50,056 bases of DNA, taken from the NCBI GenBank assembly GCA_020249775.1, contig JADCFA010000032.1, positions 1 to 50,056 on the forward strand. Reading direction: 5' to 3'. Position numbers and translations under genes: made by a program. Origin of the DNA: Roseomonas sp. Lineage in GTDB: Bacteria > Pseudomonadota > Alphaproteobacteria > Acetobacterales > Acetobacteraceae. Shown here piece after piece: positions 17,059-25,402 of the stretch (positions are counted from its first letter, which is position 1; every line of letters begins with the position of its first letter). The notes under the pieces are model-generated. The model was not told the origin of the DNA and made no database searches. It saw nothing but the letters and a program-made list of their open reading frames with translations.

Positions 17059-19200
17059 TTATCCCGCCCGGGCGATATTTTCTGGCGAGAAAGGCAATTG
17101 CTGCGGCCTTACGCCAAGGGCTGCGTGAATACCCCCGGCAATGGCGGCGATGGTTGGGGCAAGGCTTGCCTCACCCGCGCCCAGGAAGGGTGCTTCCGGC
17201 CGATTGATCAGCGCCACATCAATCTTGGGCACTTCCGAAAAGCGCAAAATCGGGAAGCTTTCCCATGAATCTGAGGTGATGCGCCGGCGGTCAAAACGCA
17301 CTTCCTCCACCAGCGCGATGGAGGTGCCGTGAATGGCACCACCTTCAAGCTGATTGGCGGCGCCATCGGGGTTCACCACCTCTCCACAATCGCCAGCGAT
17401 CCAAATACGCCGGCATAAGATGCGTTCACGCGCTTCCACTTCCGCAATCACCGCGGCATAGGCGCCGGTGTTCTTGTAGCGCGCATAGCCAATGCCGAAG
17501 CCAAAACCCTCACGCGGCTGACGCCCTTGCCAGCCCGCCATGCCTGCCACGTTTTCCAATACGGCGCGGGCACGCGCATCATCCAAATGGCGCAAGCGGT
17601 AGGCAAGCGGGTCTTCGCCCACCAGCGCGGCCATTTCATCCATGACACTTTCCACCGCCCAGACATTCAGCGTAGCACCCAAACCGCGCAAGGCCGAGCT
17701 ACGGATCGGCATTTCCAATAATCTTGTTGTGGCAACATGAAGTTTCGGCACATGGTAACCTGGAATGGCGTTGCGTTCCGCCCCACCGCCCGCTGCCAAG
17801 GGTGGGTTGATGGAAGGCTGCACCGGAAAGGGTTCGGCAAGCTGCGACGCCGCCAAAAGTGTCGGTACCGGAGAGCGCCCCGGCCGCCCGGAATGACCAT
17901 TGCTGATCACTTCCGCATGCCAGGCAAGCAGGCTTCCATCCGCTGCTGCTGACACCTCAATATCCACCAGCATGGCGGGCGAAAACGGCGCCCAGCCAAG
18001 CTCATCCGCGCGGGACCACAATAACCGCACTGGTTTGCCTTCCGCCGCGCGGGCGATCAGCACCGCTTCAAGCGCTACATCATCGGCGCCATTATGCCCA
18101 TAGCAACCAGCACCTTCCATGTGGCGCACAATAATTTTCTCTGGCGCGCAGCGCAGTGTTTTTGCGATGTCGGCACGCAAATTATAGGGCCCTTGCGTAT
18201 GGCTGAAGACCTCCACCACATCGCCCGCAAACCGCGCCACGGCGCAAGATGGCCCGATCGAGGCATGTGCCAGATAAGGCCGATGAAAGCTGCGCTTCAG
18301 CCGATGCGTGGCTGTCGGTATTTCCGCATCCCGGGCTTCGGTAACCTTTCGTTCGCCACGCGTCGCGGCATCACGCAGCCAGGCAATTAGCGCACCCTGT
18401 TCTGGTAGCGTATCAGCTTCGCGCCACTGTGCGCGCGCCGCGATGCGTGCGGCGGCGGCTTCCGCATCCCATTCGGTGCTGGCCAATACGGCCAAGAAAT
18501 TGCCATCCCGCACCATTCGCGCATCACCAGGCAGCGGGCCATCAGCCAGCGCGTCAAGCACAGCACCGCGTGCGCCTGGGCGAATGACACGCGCATGCAG
18601 CATGCCGGGAAGGCAGAGATCATGCACATAGGCGGGCGCACCACGCAGCTTGCCCGGTAAGTCACGCCGCGGCGCTGAAACACCGACCAGGCGCCGCGCC
18701 ATAACAGGCTTGGCGCGCGCTTCGGGTGAGGCCTCAACCGCCAGCAGCCCAGCCTCGGCAAATTGCCAGTAGCTGCCGATCTTGCCCTGCGGGCCGATGA
18801 AATCTCCGTCACGGACGGTGATCGCTTCAAAGGCCACACCGCTCCGCTGCGCCGCGACAGACAGAAAGATACGCCGCGCATCGGCACTGGCATGGCGAAT
18901 GGCGCTGCCGGAATCCTGCACGGAAAGACTGCCAGAGGTCACTGCCTCATCCGGGCTACCCGGGGTAACAACACTGATGATGCGGATACGCTCAAGCGCT
19001 ACATCCAATTCATCGGCGGCAATCTGCGCAAGCGCGGTCAGAATGCCTTGGCCCAGTTCCACCTTGCCGGGCTTTACCTCCACCACGCCATCGGCGCGGA
19101 AATGCAGCCATTGTGACAGAATGCGATTGAGATGCAGGCTGCCCGGCAAGCGCGGCTTGCCATCATCAACCCTCAATGCAGCGCCAAACCCGTGACTCAT
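17059..19200 (-). CDS. Molybdopterin-binding subunit, xanthine dehydrogenase family (IorB-like)
   Basis: A 713-residue large subunit of a molybdenum hydroxylase of the two-subunit isoquinoline 1-oxidoreductase / aldehyde dehydrogenase type. It contains GKVELGQGILTALAQIAADEL near residue 45, SGSLSVQDSG, a duplicated aldehyde oxidase/xanthine dehydrogenase region and GAGEASLAPT, with Glu677 in the position of the essential active-site glutamate. Such enzymes hydroxylate a carbon next to a ring nitrogen using water. There is no twin-arginine or secretion signal, so it is cytoplasmic as read. ATG 19200 overlaps the 2Fe-2S gene by four bases. No FAD subunit is encoded nearby, so a cytochrome or other acceptor is expected. 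Confidence 0.88.
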   Translation of the reverse strand: MSHGFGAALRVDDGKPRLPGSLHLNRILSQWLHFRADGVVEVKPGKVELGQGILTALAQIAADELDVALERIRIISVVTPGSPDEAVTSGSLSVQDSGSAIRHASADARRIFLSVAAQRSGVAFEAITVRDGDFIGPQGKIGSYWQFAEAGLLAVEASPEARAKPVMARRLVGVSAPRRDLPGKLRGAPAYVHDLCLPGMLHARVIRPGARGAVLDALADGPLPGDARMVRDGNFLAVLASTEWDAEAAAARIAARAQWREADTLPEQGALIAWLRDAATRGERKVTEARDAEIPTATHRLKRSFHRPYLAHASIGPSCAVARFAGDVVEVFSHTQGPYNLRADIAKTLRCAPEKIIVRHMEGAGCYGHNGADDVALEAVLIARAAEGKPVRLLWSRADELGWAPFSPAMLVDIEVSAAADGSLLAWHAEVISNGHSGRPGRSPVPTLLAASQLAEPFPVQPSINPPLAAGGGAERNAIPGYHVPKLHVATTRLLEMPIRSSALRGLGATLNVWAVESVMDEMAALVGEDPLAYRLRHLDDARARAVLENVAGMAGWQGRQPREGFGFGIGYARYKNTGAYAAVIAEVEARERILCRRIWIAGDCGEVVNPDGAANQLEGGAIHGTSIALVEEVRFDRRRITSDSWESFPILRFSEVPKIDVALINRPEAPFLGAGEASLAPTIAAIAGGIHAALGVRPQQLPFSPENIARAG

Positions 19201-19658
19201 GCAGCCATCTCCTGCGCGGCACGCCGGATCGCGCGGATGATGCGATTATGGCTGCCGCAGCGGCATAAATGAGGTTCCATGGCCGCGCGTATGGCTTCTT
19301 CATCCGGGTCAGGATTGGCGGCCAATAAAGCGGCGGCAGAGATCAGTATGCCCGAAAGGCAATAGCCGCATTGCCCCGCCTGTTCTGCCAGAAACGCCGT
19401 TTGCAAGGGATGCGGTGCTGCAGCCGAACCCAGGCCTTCAACCGTTACCACCTTGCGCCCGGCCACCGCGTCCACGCCAAGCGCGCAAGCATAAGCGGGC
19501 TTGCCATCCAGCAGCACCATGCAGGAACCGCATTGCTCAGCACCACAACCATAGCGCGGGCTGGAAAGCCCCAAAGGGCCACGCAGCGCCTGCAATAAAG
19601 TCGCTTGGCCCGGCAAGTCCAAGGCGATTTCGGCGCCGTTCAAGGTGAATTGTGTCAT
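19197..19658 (-). CDS. (2Fe-2S)-binding subunit of molybdenum hydroxylase (IorA-like)
   Basis: A 153-residue electron-transfer subunit. The plant-type ferredoxin cluster is bound by Cys38, Cys43, Cys46 and Cys58 (YGCGAEQCGSCMVLLDG). The second, four-helix cluster domain uses Cys97, Cys100, Cys132 and Cys134 (GQCGYC and HLCRCG). Length and both motifs match IorA/CoxS/NdhS proteins. It is transcribed first, then the large subunit, with a four-base overlap indicating a stoichiometric pair. The 106-base gap upstream, toward the FAH-type gene, may hold an internal promoter. Confidence 0.92.
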   Translation of the reverse strand: MTQFTLNGAEIALDLPGQATLLQALRGPLGLSSPRYGCGAEQCGSCMVLLDGKPAYACALGVDAVAGRKVVTVEGLGSAAAPHPLQTAFLAEQAGQCGYCLSGILISAAALLAANPDPDEEAIRAAMEPHLCRCGSHNRIIRAIRRAAQEMAA

Positions 19659-19764
19659 GGCCTACCCCGCCGCGATGACCGCATCACATGCATAAGATGC
19701 GGCCTGCCCAAATTATTGGGCAACTGCAAACCGGATCAGCGCCAAGGTCAAGCGGTCGGCAGGC

Positions 19765-20658
19765 TCACACTTCGCCAGGGGCGACGATATGGGTGGTGAT
19801 CTGCATCACACCCTCAAGCCCCGCCACGCAAGTATCGCCCGGCTTAAGATAGAGCTCCGCCGCATTCGGGTGGCCAATGGCGGTGCCGCGGGGCGCGCCG
19901 GTGGCAATCACATCGCCCACTTCAAAGGGCATGAAGCGAGAGAAATGCGCGATGATGCTTTCAATCCGATGAATATACTCATCCGTATTGACCCGCAGCC
20001 GCTGCTGGCCATTCACTTCACAGGTCAGCCATAAATCATAGGGATCGGCAATTTCCGCAAGCGGCACCGCATAAGGCCCAACCGGCGTGAAGCGCGGCAT
20101 ATTTTTCGAGACCCAGAATTTCGTACCAAGCTGCACTTCCTGCTTCTGGATTTCGCGTGCGGTGAGATCATTCAACACCGTGATTGCACCGACATGATCG
20201 CGGGCCCTTTCACTGCTCACTTGAAAGGCGCGGCGCGTGATGATGAAGGCCAATTCAGGTTCATAATCAAAGGTCGTAATGCCTTCCGGCCGCGCCACGC
20301 GCGCAGCATCGCCCACCAAGGTTTCCGTCAGCTTCACGAAGCTGGTCGGTTCCTTGGGGTCTTCCTTCAACATGCCCTGCGCGACCAATTCCGCGCGATG
20401 CACCTTGCTGTTCTTGCCCACGCAGAAAATCTTGCCTGGATCAGGAATGGGCGGCAGCAGATGGCATTGCACCGCCGGCAGCATGACCTTCCCTGCCGCG
20501 ACGAAGGCGCGTAATGCCGCAATGGGCAGCGCCAGCACGCCGCGCATATCCCAATCCGCGCCATGGGTTGCTGTCAGGTCGCGCATCATAGCACCTTCTG
20601 CCGCACCAAGCCTTGGGCGCACATCGCCGGGTGCAAGGAAACTTGCCAATCTGATCAT
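19765..20658 (-). CDS. Fumarylacetoacetate hydrolase (FAH) family protein
   Basis: A 297-residue protein with the FAH C-terminal catalytic fold: IFCVGKNSKVHRAE near residue 80, FDYEPELAFIITRRA with the metal-binding acidic residues, VLNDLTAREIQ, and GDVIATGAPRGTA. Relatives hydrolyse or decarboxylate C-C bonds of 2-oxo acids such as 2-hydroxyhepta-2,4-dienedioate, or act as ureidoglycolate lyase or 2-keto-3-deoxy-fuconate hydrolase. The start ATG 20658 is preferred because the open frame upstream adds 17 residues not typical of the family. It lies eight bases after the Bug-type binding protein gene. A late step in the catabolic pathway is likely. Confidence 0.85.
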   Translation of the reverse strand: MIRLASFLAPGDVRPRLGAAEGAMMRDLTATHGADWDMRGVLALPIAALRAFVAAGKVMLPAVQCHLLPPIPDPGKIFCVGKNSKVHRAELVAQGMLKEDPKEPTSFVKLTETLVGDAARVARPEGITTFDYEPELAFIITRRAFQVSSERARDHVGAITVLNDLTAREIQKQEVQLGTKFWVSKNMPRFTPVGPYAVPLAEIADPYDLWLTCEVNGQQRLRVNTDEYIHRIESIIAHFSRFMPFEVGDVIATGAPRGTAIGHPNAAELYLKPGDTCVAGLEGVMQITTHIVAPGEV

Positions 20659-20666
20659 GGGATTTT

Positions 20667-21632
20667 CTACTCCAGTGTAATGCCGCGCTCTCGCACAACC
20701 TGCTGCCATTTGGCAATGTCAGCATCAATGAAGCGCGCGAAAGCATCGGGTGACATCGGCTCAGGCTCCGCGCCCAGGCCCGCAAGGCGTTGGCGGGTCA
20801 TATCCGTCGTGATGCCTTGCGCGGCCTCGGCGGCGATTTTCGCGGTAACCGGCGCGGTCATGCCGCGCGGGCCGAACAAGCCGAACCAGCCCAAAGCGGA
20901 ATAGCCCGGCAGCCCGCTTTCATTCACTGTTGGCACGCCGGGCAATAAGGCAGAACGACGCTCTGCTGTCATGGCAAGACTTTGCACTTGCCCCGATGCA
21001 ACCGCCGCCGCGACAGTCTGCGGCGGTGCGAACATCAATTGAATACGCCCGCCGATCAGATCATTCAGCGCCGGCCCGGTGCCGCGATAAGGCACATGCA
21101 GCATCTCGATCCCGGCCATGGAAGCGAAAAGCTCCGCCGCCAAATGGCTCGCCGCACCGGTGCCGGAACTGCCAAAGCTGAAGCCACCTGGCCTTTGCTT
21201 GGCGAGCACAATCAATCCCGCGACATCCTTCACGCCAAGGCTTGGATGCACCGCCACAACATAGGCCGGCGCTGCCAAAAGCGTGACCGGTGTCAAGGCC
21301 GCTTCAACCTTGAAGGCATCATGCGCCCCTGCAAGCCCCATGATCCCACCCGTTGATGTCACCATCAGCGTATGCCCATCCGCAGCGCTGCGCTGCAATT
21401 GCTGCATGCCGATGCGCCCGGCACCGCCGCCACGATTTTCCACCACTACCGGCTGCTTGAAGCTTTCCTGAAAATGCTGCGCCAGAATCCGCGCGAGTAC
21501 ATCGGTACCGCCACCTGGCGGAAAAGGCACGATGATGGAAATGCCGCGCATCGGGAAGGCGTCCTGCGCTACAGCGCGCTGCGTCAGGAAGGGTGCCGCC
21601 AATAGGGCCGGCAGAAGGCGGCGGGGAATCAT
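20667..21632 (-). CDS. Tripartite tricarboxylate transporter-type binding protein (Bug/TctC family)
   Basis: A 321-residue periplasmic solute-binding protein with a signal peptide over residues 1-22 (ending AVAQ) and the Bug-family signature IIVPFPPGGGTDVLARILA, followed by VVVENRGGGAGRIG and a FGSSGTGAASHLAAELF segment. Bug proteins are often orphan, without TctA/TctB nearby, as here. It heads the minus-strand catabolic run, so together with the TRAP system the island has two separate binding proteins. The ligand is probably a carboxylate or amide but is not identifiable. Confidence 0.9.
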   Translation of the reverse strand: MIPRRLLPALLAAPFLTQRAVAQDAFPMRGISIIVPFPPGGGTDVLARILAQHFQESFKQPVVVENRGGGAGRIGMQQLQRSAADGHTLMVTSTGGIMGLAGAHDAFKVEAALTPVTLLAAPAYVVAVHPSLGVKDVAGLIVLAKQRPGGFSFGSSGTGAASHLAAELFASMAGIEMLHVPYRGTGPALNDLIGGRIQLMFAPPQTVAAAVASGQVQSLAMTAERRSALLPGVPTVNESGLPGYSALGWFGLFGPRGMTAPVTAKIAAEAAQGITTDMTRQRLAGLGAEPEPMSPDAFARFIDADIAKWQQVVRERGITLE

Positions 21633-21783
21633 GCGGTGGCTCCTTTTGCTTTGCCCTTTATGCCGTGGCAGTCAGATTCGGGATAGAAGCGCCGCGGTGA
21701 CCCTCATGCGAAAGCTCTCCAGCGCAAGCATGCGCCGTCTTCAATGCCGCGGCTTTATTGCCTCAGCTTTTGAAAAAGCCTAG

Positions 21784-21813
21784 GTGAGCAGCCCGTTTGC
21801 CCTTCCCGCTCAC
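21784..21813 (+). promoter_or_regulatory. Hairpin immediately before the LysE ribosome site
   Basis: GTGAGC and GCTCAC form a six-base-pair stem with an 18-base loop, ending directly before the AAGGA ribosome site at 21814-21818. It could affect ribosome access to the LysE start. It also lies in the divergent region (21633-21826) that should contain promoters for both the Bug-headed operon and LysE; no clear promoter hexamers were found there. Confidence 0.25.
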
Positions 21814-21826
21814 AAGGATAGTTGAA

Positions 21827-22423
21827 ATGAATGATCCGCTGTTCTGGGCGCTGCTTGGTTTCGCCTTGACCACAAGCTGCACGCCCGGCCCGAACAACGC
21901 CATGCTCACGGCTTCCGGCGCCAATTTCGGCTTTCGGCGTGCCGTGCCGCATATGCTTGGCATTATTTTGGGTTTTCCGGCCATGGTGCTCGCGATTGGG
22001 CTTGGTCTTGGCGCAGTTTTTTCCGCCCTGCCCTGGCTGCACCTGGCGCTGAAATATGTTGGCGCGGCCTATATGCTTTACCTGGCGTGGCGTATCGCAA
22101 CGGCGGGGCGCGGCCAGGGCGCAGCCGCTGCCAAGCCCATCAGGTTTGTGGAAGCGGCAGGCTTTCAGTGGGTCAATCCCAAGGCCTGGATCATGGCGGT
22201 TGGTGCACTGGCTGCCTATACAGCGCCCGAGGCGCCGGCATGGGCTGAAGCAGCGCGCGTAGCGGGGGCTTTCCTGTTCTCCGGCATCATTTCCTCAACG
22301 CTCTGGTGCGGATTTGGTGTGGCGATTGGCAGGTTGCTCACCTCTGATCGCGCTTTTCTTTTGTTCAACTACGGTATGGCCTTGGCATTGGTGGCCTCAC
22401 TCATTCCGGTATTCATTCTCTAA
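21827..22423 (+). CDS. LysE family translocator
   Basis: A 198-residue membrane protein with about six hydrophobic helices. The N-terminal TTSCTPGPNNAMLTASGANFG is the LysE/RhtB signature with its conserved PGP-N motif, and GFQWVNPKAWIMAVGAL is the second family motif. Members export amino acids, homoserine lactone-type compounds or cysteine-like metabolites. ATG 21827 follows AAGGA. The gene ends 18 bases before the YeeE/YedE transporter, so co-expression is likely; given the sulfur genes downstream, export of a sulfur-containing amino acid is conceivable but unproven. Confidence 0.88.
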   Translation: MNDPLFWALLGFALTTSCTPGPNNAMLTASGANFGFRRAVPHMLGIILGFPAMVLAIGLGLGAVFSALPWLHLALKYVGAAYMLYLAWRIATAGRGQGAAAAKPIRFVEAAGFQWVNPKAWIMAVGALAAYTAPEAPAWAEAARVAGAFLFSGIISSTLWCGFGVAIGRLLTSDRAFLLFNYGMALALVASLIPVFIL

Positions 22424-22441
22424 CGTGGAAGGCCCGAAGCT

Positions 22442-23590
22442 TTGCCCCAAGCCCTGCCAGCCATTATCGCGGCCTTGCTCCTGCTGATCGGCGCGCTTGC
22501 ATTTGCGCTGCATTATGGCAGCAATCACGCGCTGCTATGGGTGCTTGGTGCGGCACTTGGTTATACGCTTTATCGCGGTGCCTTCAGCTTTGCCGGCGGT
22601 TTTCGCGAGGCATTGGCTGAAGGGCGCGGCGCGGGGCTGCGCGCGCAAATGCTCATGCTCGCCATTCTGGTGATCATCATGCTGCCGGCCATTCACGCCG
22701 GCGCAATCGCTGGCGCGCCGGTGCGTGGCATTGTGTTTCCCGCAGGGGTCGCGGTTGTCCTTGGTGCCTTCATTTTCGGTCTTGGCATGCAATTGGGTGG
22801 GGGCTGCGCTTCCGGCACGCTCTATACTGCGGGCGGCGGCAATACGCGCATGCTGCTGACACTGATTTTTTTCATCTCCGGCGCCACCATCGCGGCCTAT
22901 GATTCCGAAAGATGGGCCGATTTGCCGGCACTGCCCAGCACAACCCTGCCGGAGCTGATTGGGCTTTGGCCCGCGCTGCTTGGCAGCCTTGCGATTTTTC
23001 TATTGGTGGCGCTGGGTTCACGCATAATGGAACAGCGCCGCCATGGCCGCGTTGAAGCGATATTCGCTGCGCCATTGCCGAACGCATCACGGCGCTGGTC
23101 CTGGGCGATGGCTGCGATCATCCTTGCGGTGCTGAATATCATCACGCTTTGGGCGGCAGGGCGGCCTTGGGTGATCACGGCTTCCTTCCCGCTTTGGGGT
23201 TCGCGCATTATTGCCGAATTCGGCTTGGATGAACCCGCCTTTTGGGCGTTTTGGGAAGACCCGACACGCACTGAAGCCTTTCTTCGCCCCGTGCTTGCCG
23301 AACGCAGCAGCGTGATGAATTTTGGCCTGATGCTCGGTGCGTTTTTCGCCGCTGCCAGCGCAGCGCGCTTCAGCCCGGCCTGGCGCCTGCCATGGCGGCA
23401 AGTTTGTGCCTCTGTCATCGGGGGGCTTTTGCTGGGCTATGGCGCGGTCATGGCTTCGGGCTGCAATATCAGCGCCTATGTGGCGGGGATCGCTTCCGGC
23501 AGCCTGCATGGCTGGCTTTGGATCCTGCCCGGGCTTGCCGGCAATTGGGTGGGGCTGCGGTTGCGCCCGCTTTTCCGCCTGGATCGCTGA
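22442..23590 (+). CDS. YeeE/YedE (TsuA-like) thiosulfate/sulfur transporter
   Basis: A 382-residue polytopic membrane protein made of two related halves. Each half carries the cysteine motif used by TsuA-type proteins to pass thiosulfate through the pore: GGGCASGTLYTAGGG near residue 121 and MASGCNISAYVAGIASGS near residue 340. Nine or more hydrophobic helices are visible. Start TTG 22442 is the first codon that gives a complete first helix. The neighbours soxY and soxZ on the same strand strongly suggest handling of thiosulfate or a related sulfane-sulfur compound. Confidence 0.88.
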   Translation: MPQALPAIIAALLLLIGALAFALHYGSNHALLWVLGAALGYTLYRGAFSFAGGFREALAEGRGAGLRAQMLMLAILVIIMLPAIHAGAIAGAPVRGIVFPAGVAVVLGAFIFGLGMQLGGGCASGTLYTAGGGNTRMLLTLIFFISGATIAAYDSERWADLPALPSTTLPELIGLWPALLGSLAIFLLVALGSRIMEQRRHGRVEAIFAAPLPNASRRWSWAMAAIILAVLNIITLWAAGRPWVITASFPLWGSRIIAEFGLDEPAFWAFWEDPTRTEAFLRPVLAERSSVMNFGLMLGAFFAAASAARFSPAWRLPWRQVCASVIGGLLLGYGAVMASGCNISAYVAGIASGSLHGWLWILPGLAGNWVGLRLRPLFRLDR

Positions 23591-23785
23591 GAAATATTTT
23601 CTAAGAAAGAGCATTCGGGCAGCATGCCCTTTATCCCACCTAATCCACTGATAGTATTTAAATATTTCGCTTGCGTCTAGAAAATCCAGCGGCCATATCA
23701 AGCTTCAACGGGGCTTTGAAGCGCCCCTGGTTGGAGAATTTCTTGCTGCGCTCCCCCTCACGCGCGGCGCGGCATGGAGGTATTG
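23591..23785 (+). other. Intergenic region between transporter and soxY
   Basis: About 195 bases with locally high AT content, including the palindrome ATTTAAAT around 23656-23663, unlike the surrounding GC-rich DNA. A short hairpin GGGCA-GCA-TGCCC (23617-23629) followed by TTTAT could weakly terminate the upstream transcript. A further GC hairpin GGGGC...GCCCC lies near 23710-23727. The AT-rich segment is the likely soxYZ promoter area, but no firm hexamer pair can be assigned. The ribosome site for soxY is GGAGG at 23776-23780. Confidence 0.4.
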
Positions 23786-24211
23786 ATGATCAATCGCAGA
23801 ACATGCCTTGCCCTACTGGCATTGCCCTTCGCCGCCGCAGCGCGAGCAGATGATGCGTTGTCTACCGCGATGCGTGAAACCATTGGCGACAAGCCCGTGA
23901 CCGATGGCGGCATTCTGCTCCGCGTGCCCGCGCTTGCCGAAAATGGTGGGCAGGTGCCGCTCGGCATTGTGGTGGAAAGCGCAATGACGCAGCAGGATCA
24001 CATCACCGCCATTCATGTCTTTGCCTCCCGCAACCCAACCCCCGGTGTCGCGACCTTCCGACTGACGCCGATGCTGGCGCGCGCTGAAGTGCAAACGCGC
24101 ATTCGCCTGGCCGAAGATCAGCGCCTGATCGTGCTGGCGGAAACCAGCACCGGCCGCGTCCTGCGTACCAGCGCGGAATTGCGCGTGAGCGCCGGGGGGT
24201 GCCTGTCATGA
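23786..24211 (+). CDS. soxY: SoxY-like sulfur carrier protein with GGCLS terminus
   Basis: A 141-residue exported protein. It starts at ATG 23786, five bases after GGAGG, and opens with NRRTCLALLALPFAAAARA, a Tat-like leader with paired arginines and a hydrophobic stretch. The mature part has the SoxY immunoglobulin-like pattern (LLRVPALAENGGQVPLGI). The carrier cysteine sits at the C-terminus as in SoxY, but the end reads AGGCLS in place of the usual GGCGG, so the flexible arm after the cysteine is Leu-Ser. In the Sox pathway this cysteine holds the sulfur substrate covalently. No soxAX, soxB or soxCD are present in the window. soxZ overlaps by four bases. Confidence 0.85.
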   Translation: MINRRTCLALLALPFAAAARADDALSTAMRETIGDKPVTDGGILLRVPALAENGGQVPLGIVVESAMTQQDHITAIHVFASRNPTPGVATFRLTPMLARAEVQTRIRLAEDQRLIVLAETSTGRVLRTSAELRVSAGGCLS

Positions 24212-24537
24212 GCGCGCTGCCATCCCAGCCCCGCATTCGCATCCCGCGCAGCGCCCGCGCCGGTGAGGTGATTGAAATCCGCACGCTGATCGAACACCCG
24301 ATGGAAACGGGGCTGCGCCACGAAGCGGGCCGCGCCTTGCCGCGCGATATGCTGACGCGGCTGATGGTGCGGCTGAATGGCGAAACGCTCTTTGCCGCTG
24401 ATTTCCAGAATGGCACCGCGACCAACCCCTATCATGTATTCTTCGTGCGCATTGAAAAGCCGAGCCATTTCGAATTCATCTGGACCGATGAAAAGGGCCG
24501 TCAGGCGCGCGCCGAGGCGCGCGTTGCGGTCGCGTGA
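24208..24537 (+). CDS. soxZ: SoxZ sulfur carrier subunit
   Basis: A 109-residue partner of SoxY. It shows the SoxZ pattern RIRIPRSARAGEVIEIRTLI, then EHPMETGLRH, LPRDMLTRLMVRLNGE and NPYHVFFVRIEKPSHFEFIW, all matching the family over its full length. SoxZ has no signal peptide and is exported by piggy-backing on SoxY. The ATGA overlap with soxY indicates tight co-translation. It ends eight bases before the convergent tupA stop. Confidence 0.92.
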   Translation: MSALPSQPRIRIPRSARAGEVIEIRTLIEHPMETGLRHEAGRALPRDMLTRLMVRLNGETLFAADFQNGTATNPYHVFFVRIEKPSHFEFIWTDEKGRQARAEARVAVA

Positions 24538-24544
24538 AGCGATT

Positions 24545-25402
24545 TCAGGAAATCGGTTCTGGCTTATCCGCATTGGGGAAGAAAAGCTGTTCCCCATTGA
24601 TGCGGAAGGCCGCAATCGCGGCCTGACCAGCGGCTGCAACCAGCCAATCAATGAAGCGCTGCCCATCGGCGGCCTTGACATGCGGGTGGCGCTGCGGATT
24701 GACGAGCATGACGCCATATTGATTGAACAGCCGCGCGTCGCCCTCGATCAAAATGCGCTGATCCTGCCGATTGCGAAAGCTCAGCCAGGTGCCGCGATCA
24801 GCCAGAACATAGGCGCCCTGTGCGGCAGCGGTATTAAGCGCCGCACCCATGCCCTGGCCCACTTCGCGATACCATTGCCCGCGCCCGGTTGCGGGATCAA
24901 TGCCGGCCAATTGCCATAGGCGGAGTTCCGCCGCATGGGTGCCGCTGCGATCACCGCGGCTGATGAAGGGCGCGCGCGCGGCGGCAATACGGCTGAGCGC
25001 TGCCACCGAATCACCAAGGCCGGCGATGCACGCCGGGTCCGCGGCGGGGCCGGTAATCACGAAATCATTGAACATCACATGCCGCCGCGGCCCGCCGAAA
25101 CCTTCCGCGACGAAGCGTTCCTCAGCGGCGCGATCATGCACAAAAACCACATCCGCATCACCGCGCCGGCCGATATCCAAAGCCTGGCCACTGCCCAAAG
25201 CCACCACGCGCACCGCAATGCCTGTTTCACGCGTGAAGATCGGTAGGATATGGCCGAATAGTCCGGATTGTTCCGTGCTGGTTGTGGAAGCCAGCGTAAT
25301 GCTGCGCTGCTGCGCCAAGGCCGGCTGCACCATCGCCGCAAGCAGCAGCGGCAAAACACCGCGTCGGGCAATGCGCACCAGCTTCCCTCCGGCCCTCACC
25401 AC
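24545..25402 (-). CDS. tupA: Tungstate ABC transporter substrate-binding protein TupA
   Basis: A 285-residue periplasmic oxyanion-binding protein. A signal peptide spans residues 1-30 (ending ALA). The mature N-terminus contains LASTTSTEQSGL, with Thr-Thr-Ser at residues 40-42; this TTTS-like motif distinguishes TupA/WtpA-type tungstate binders from molybdate ModA. Further family segments are DIGRRGDADVVFVHD, FVITGPAADPA and FISRGDRSGTHAAE. The start is GTG 25402 overlapping tupC. The supplied tungsten or molybdenum could serve the molybdopterin enzyme at 17059-19658, an inference from proximity only. Confidence 0.9.
   Translation of the reverse strand: MVRAGGKLVRIARRGVLPLLLAAMVQPALAQQRSITLASTTSTEQSGLFGHILPIFTRETGIAVRVVALGSGQALDIGRRGDADVVFVHDRAAEERFVAEGFGGPRRHVMFNDFVITGPAADPACIAGLGDSVAALSRIAAARAPFISRGDRSGTHAAELRLWQLAGIDPATGRGQWYREVGQGMGAALNTAAAQGAYVLADRGTWLSFRNRQDQRILIEGDARLFNQYGVMLVNPQRHPHVKAADGQRFIDWLVAAAGQAAIAAFRINGEQLFFPNADKPEPIS

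Noticed and set aside
24539..24554. CGATTT-CAGG-AAATCG hairpin between soxZ and tupA as a bidirectional terminator
   Set aside because: It is mostly inside the end of tupA, has only six pairs and no T-run on either side, so it was not listed as a terminator.
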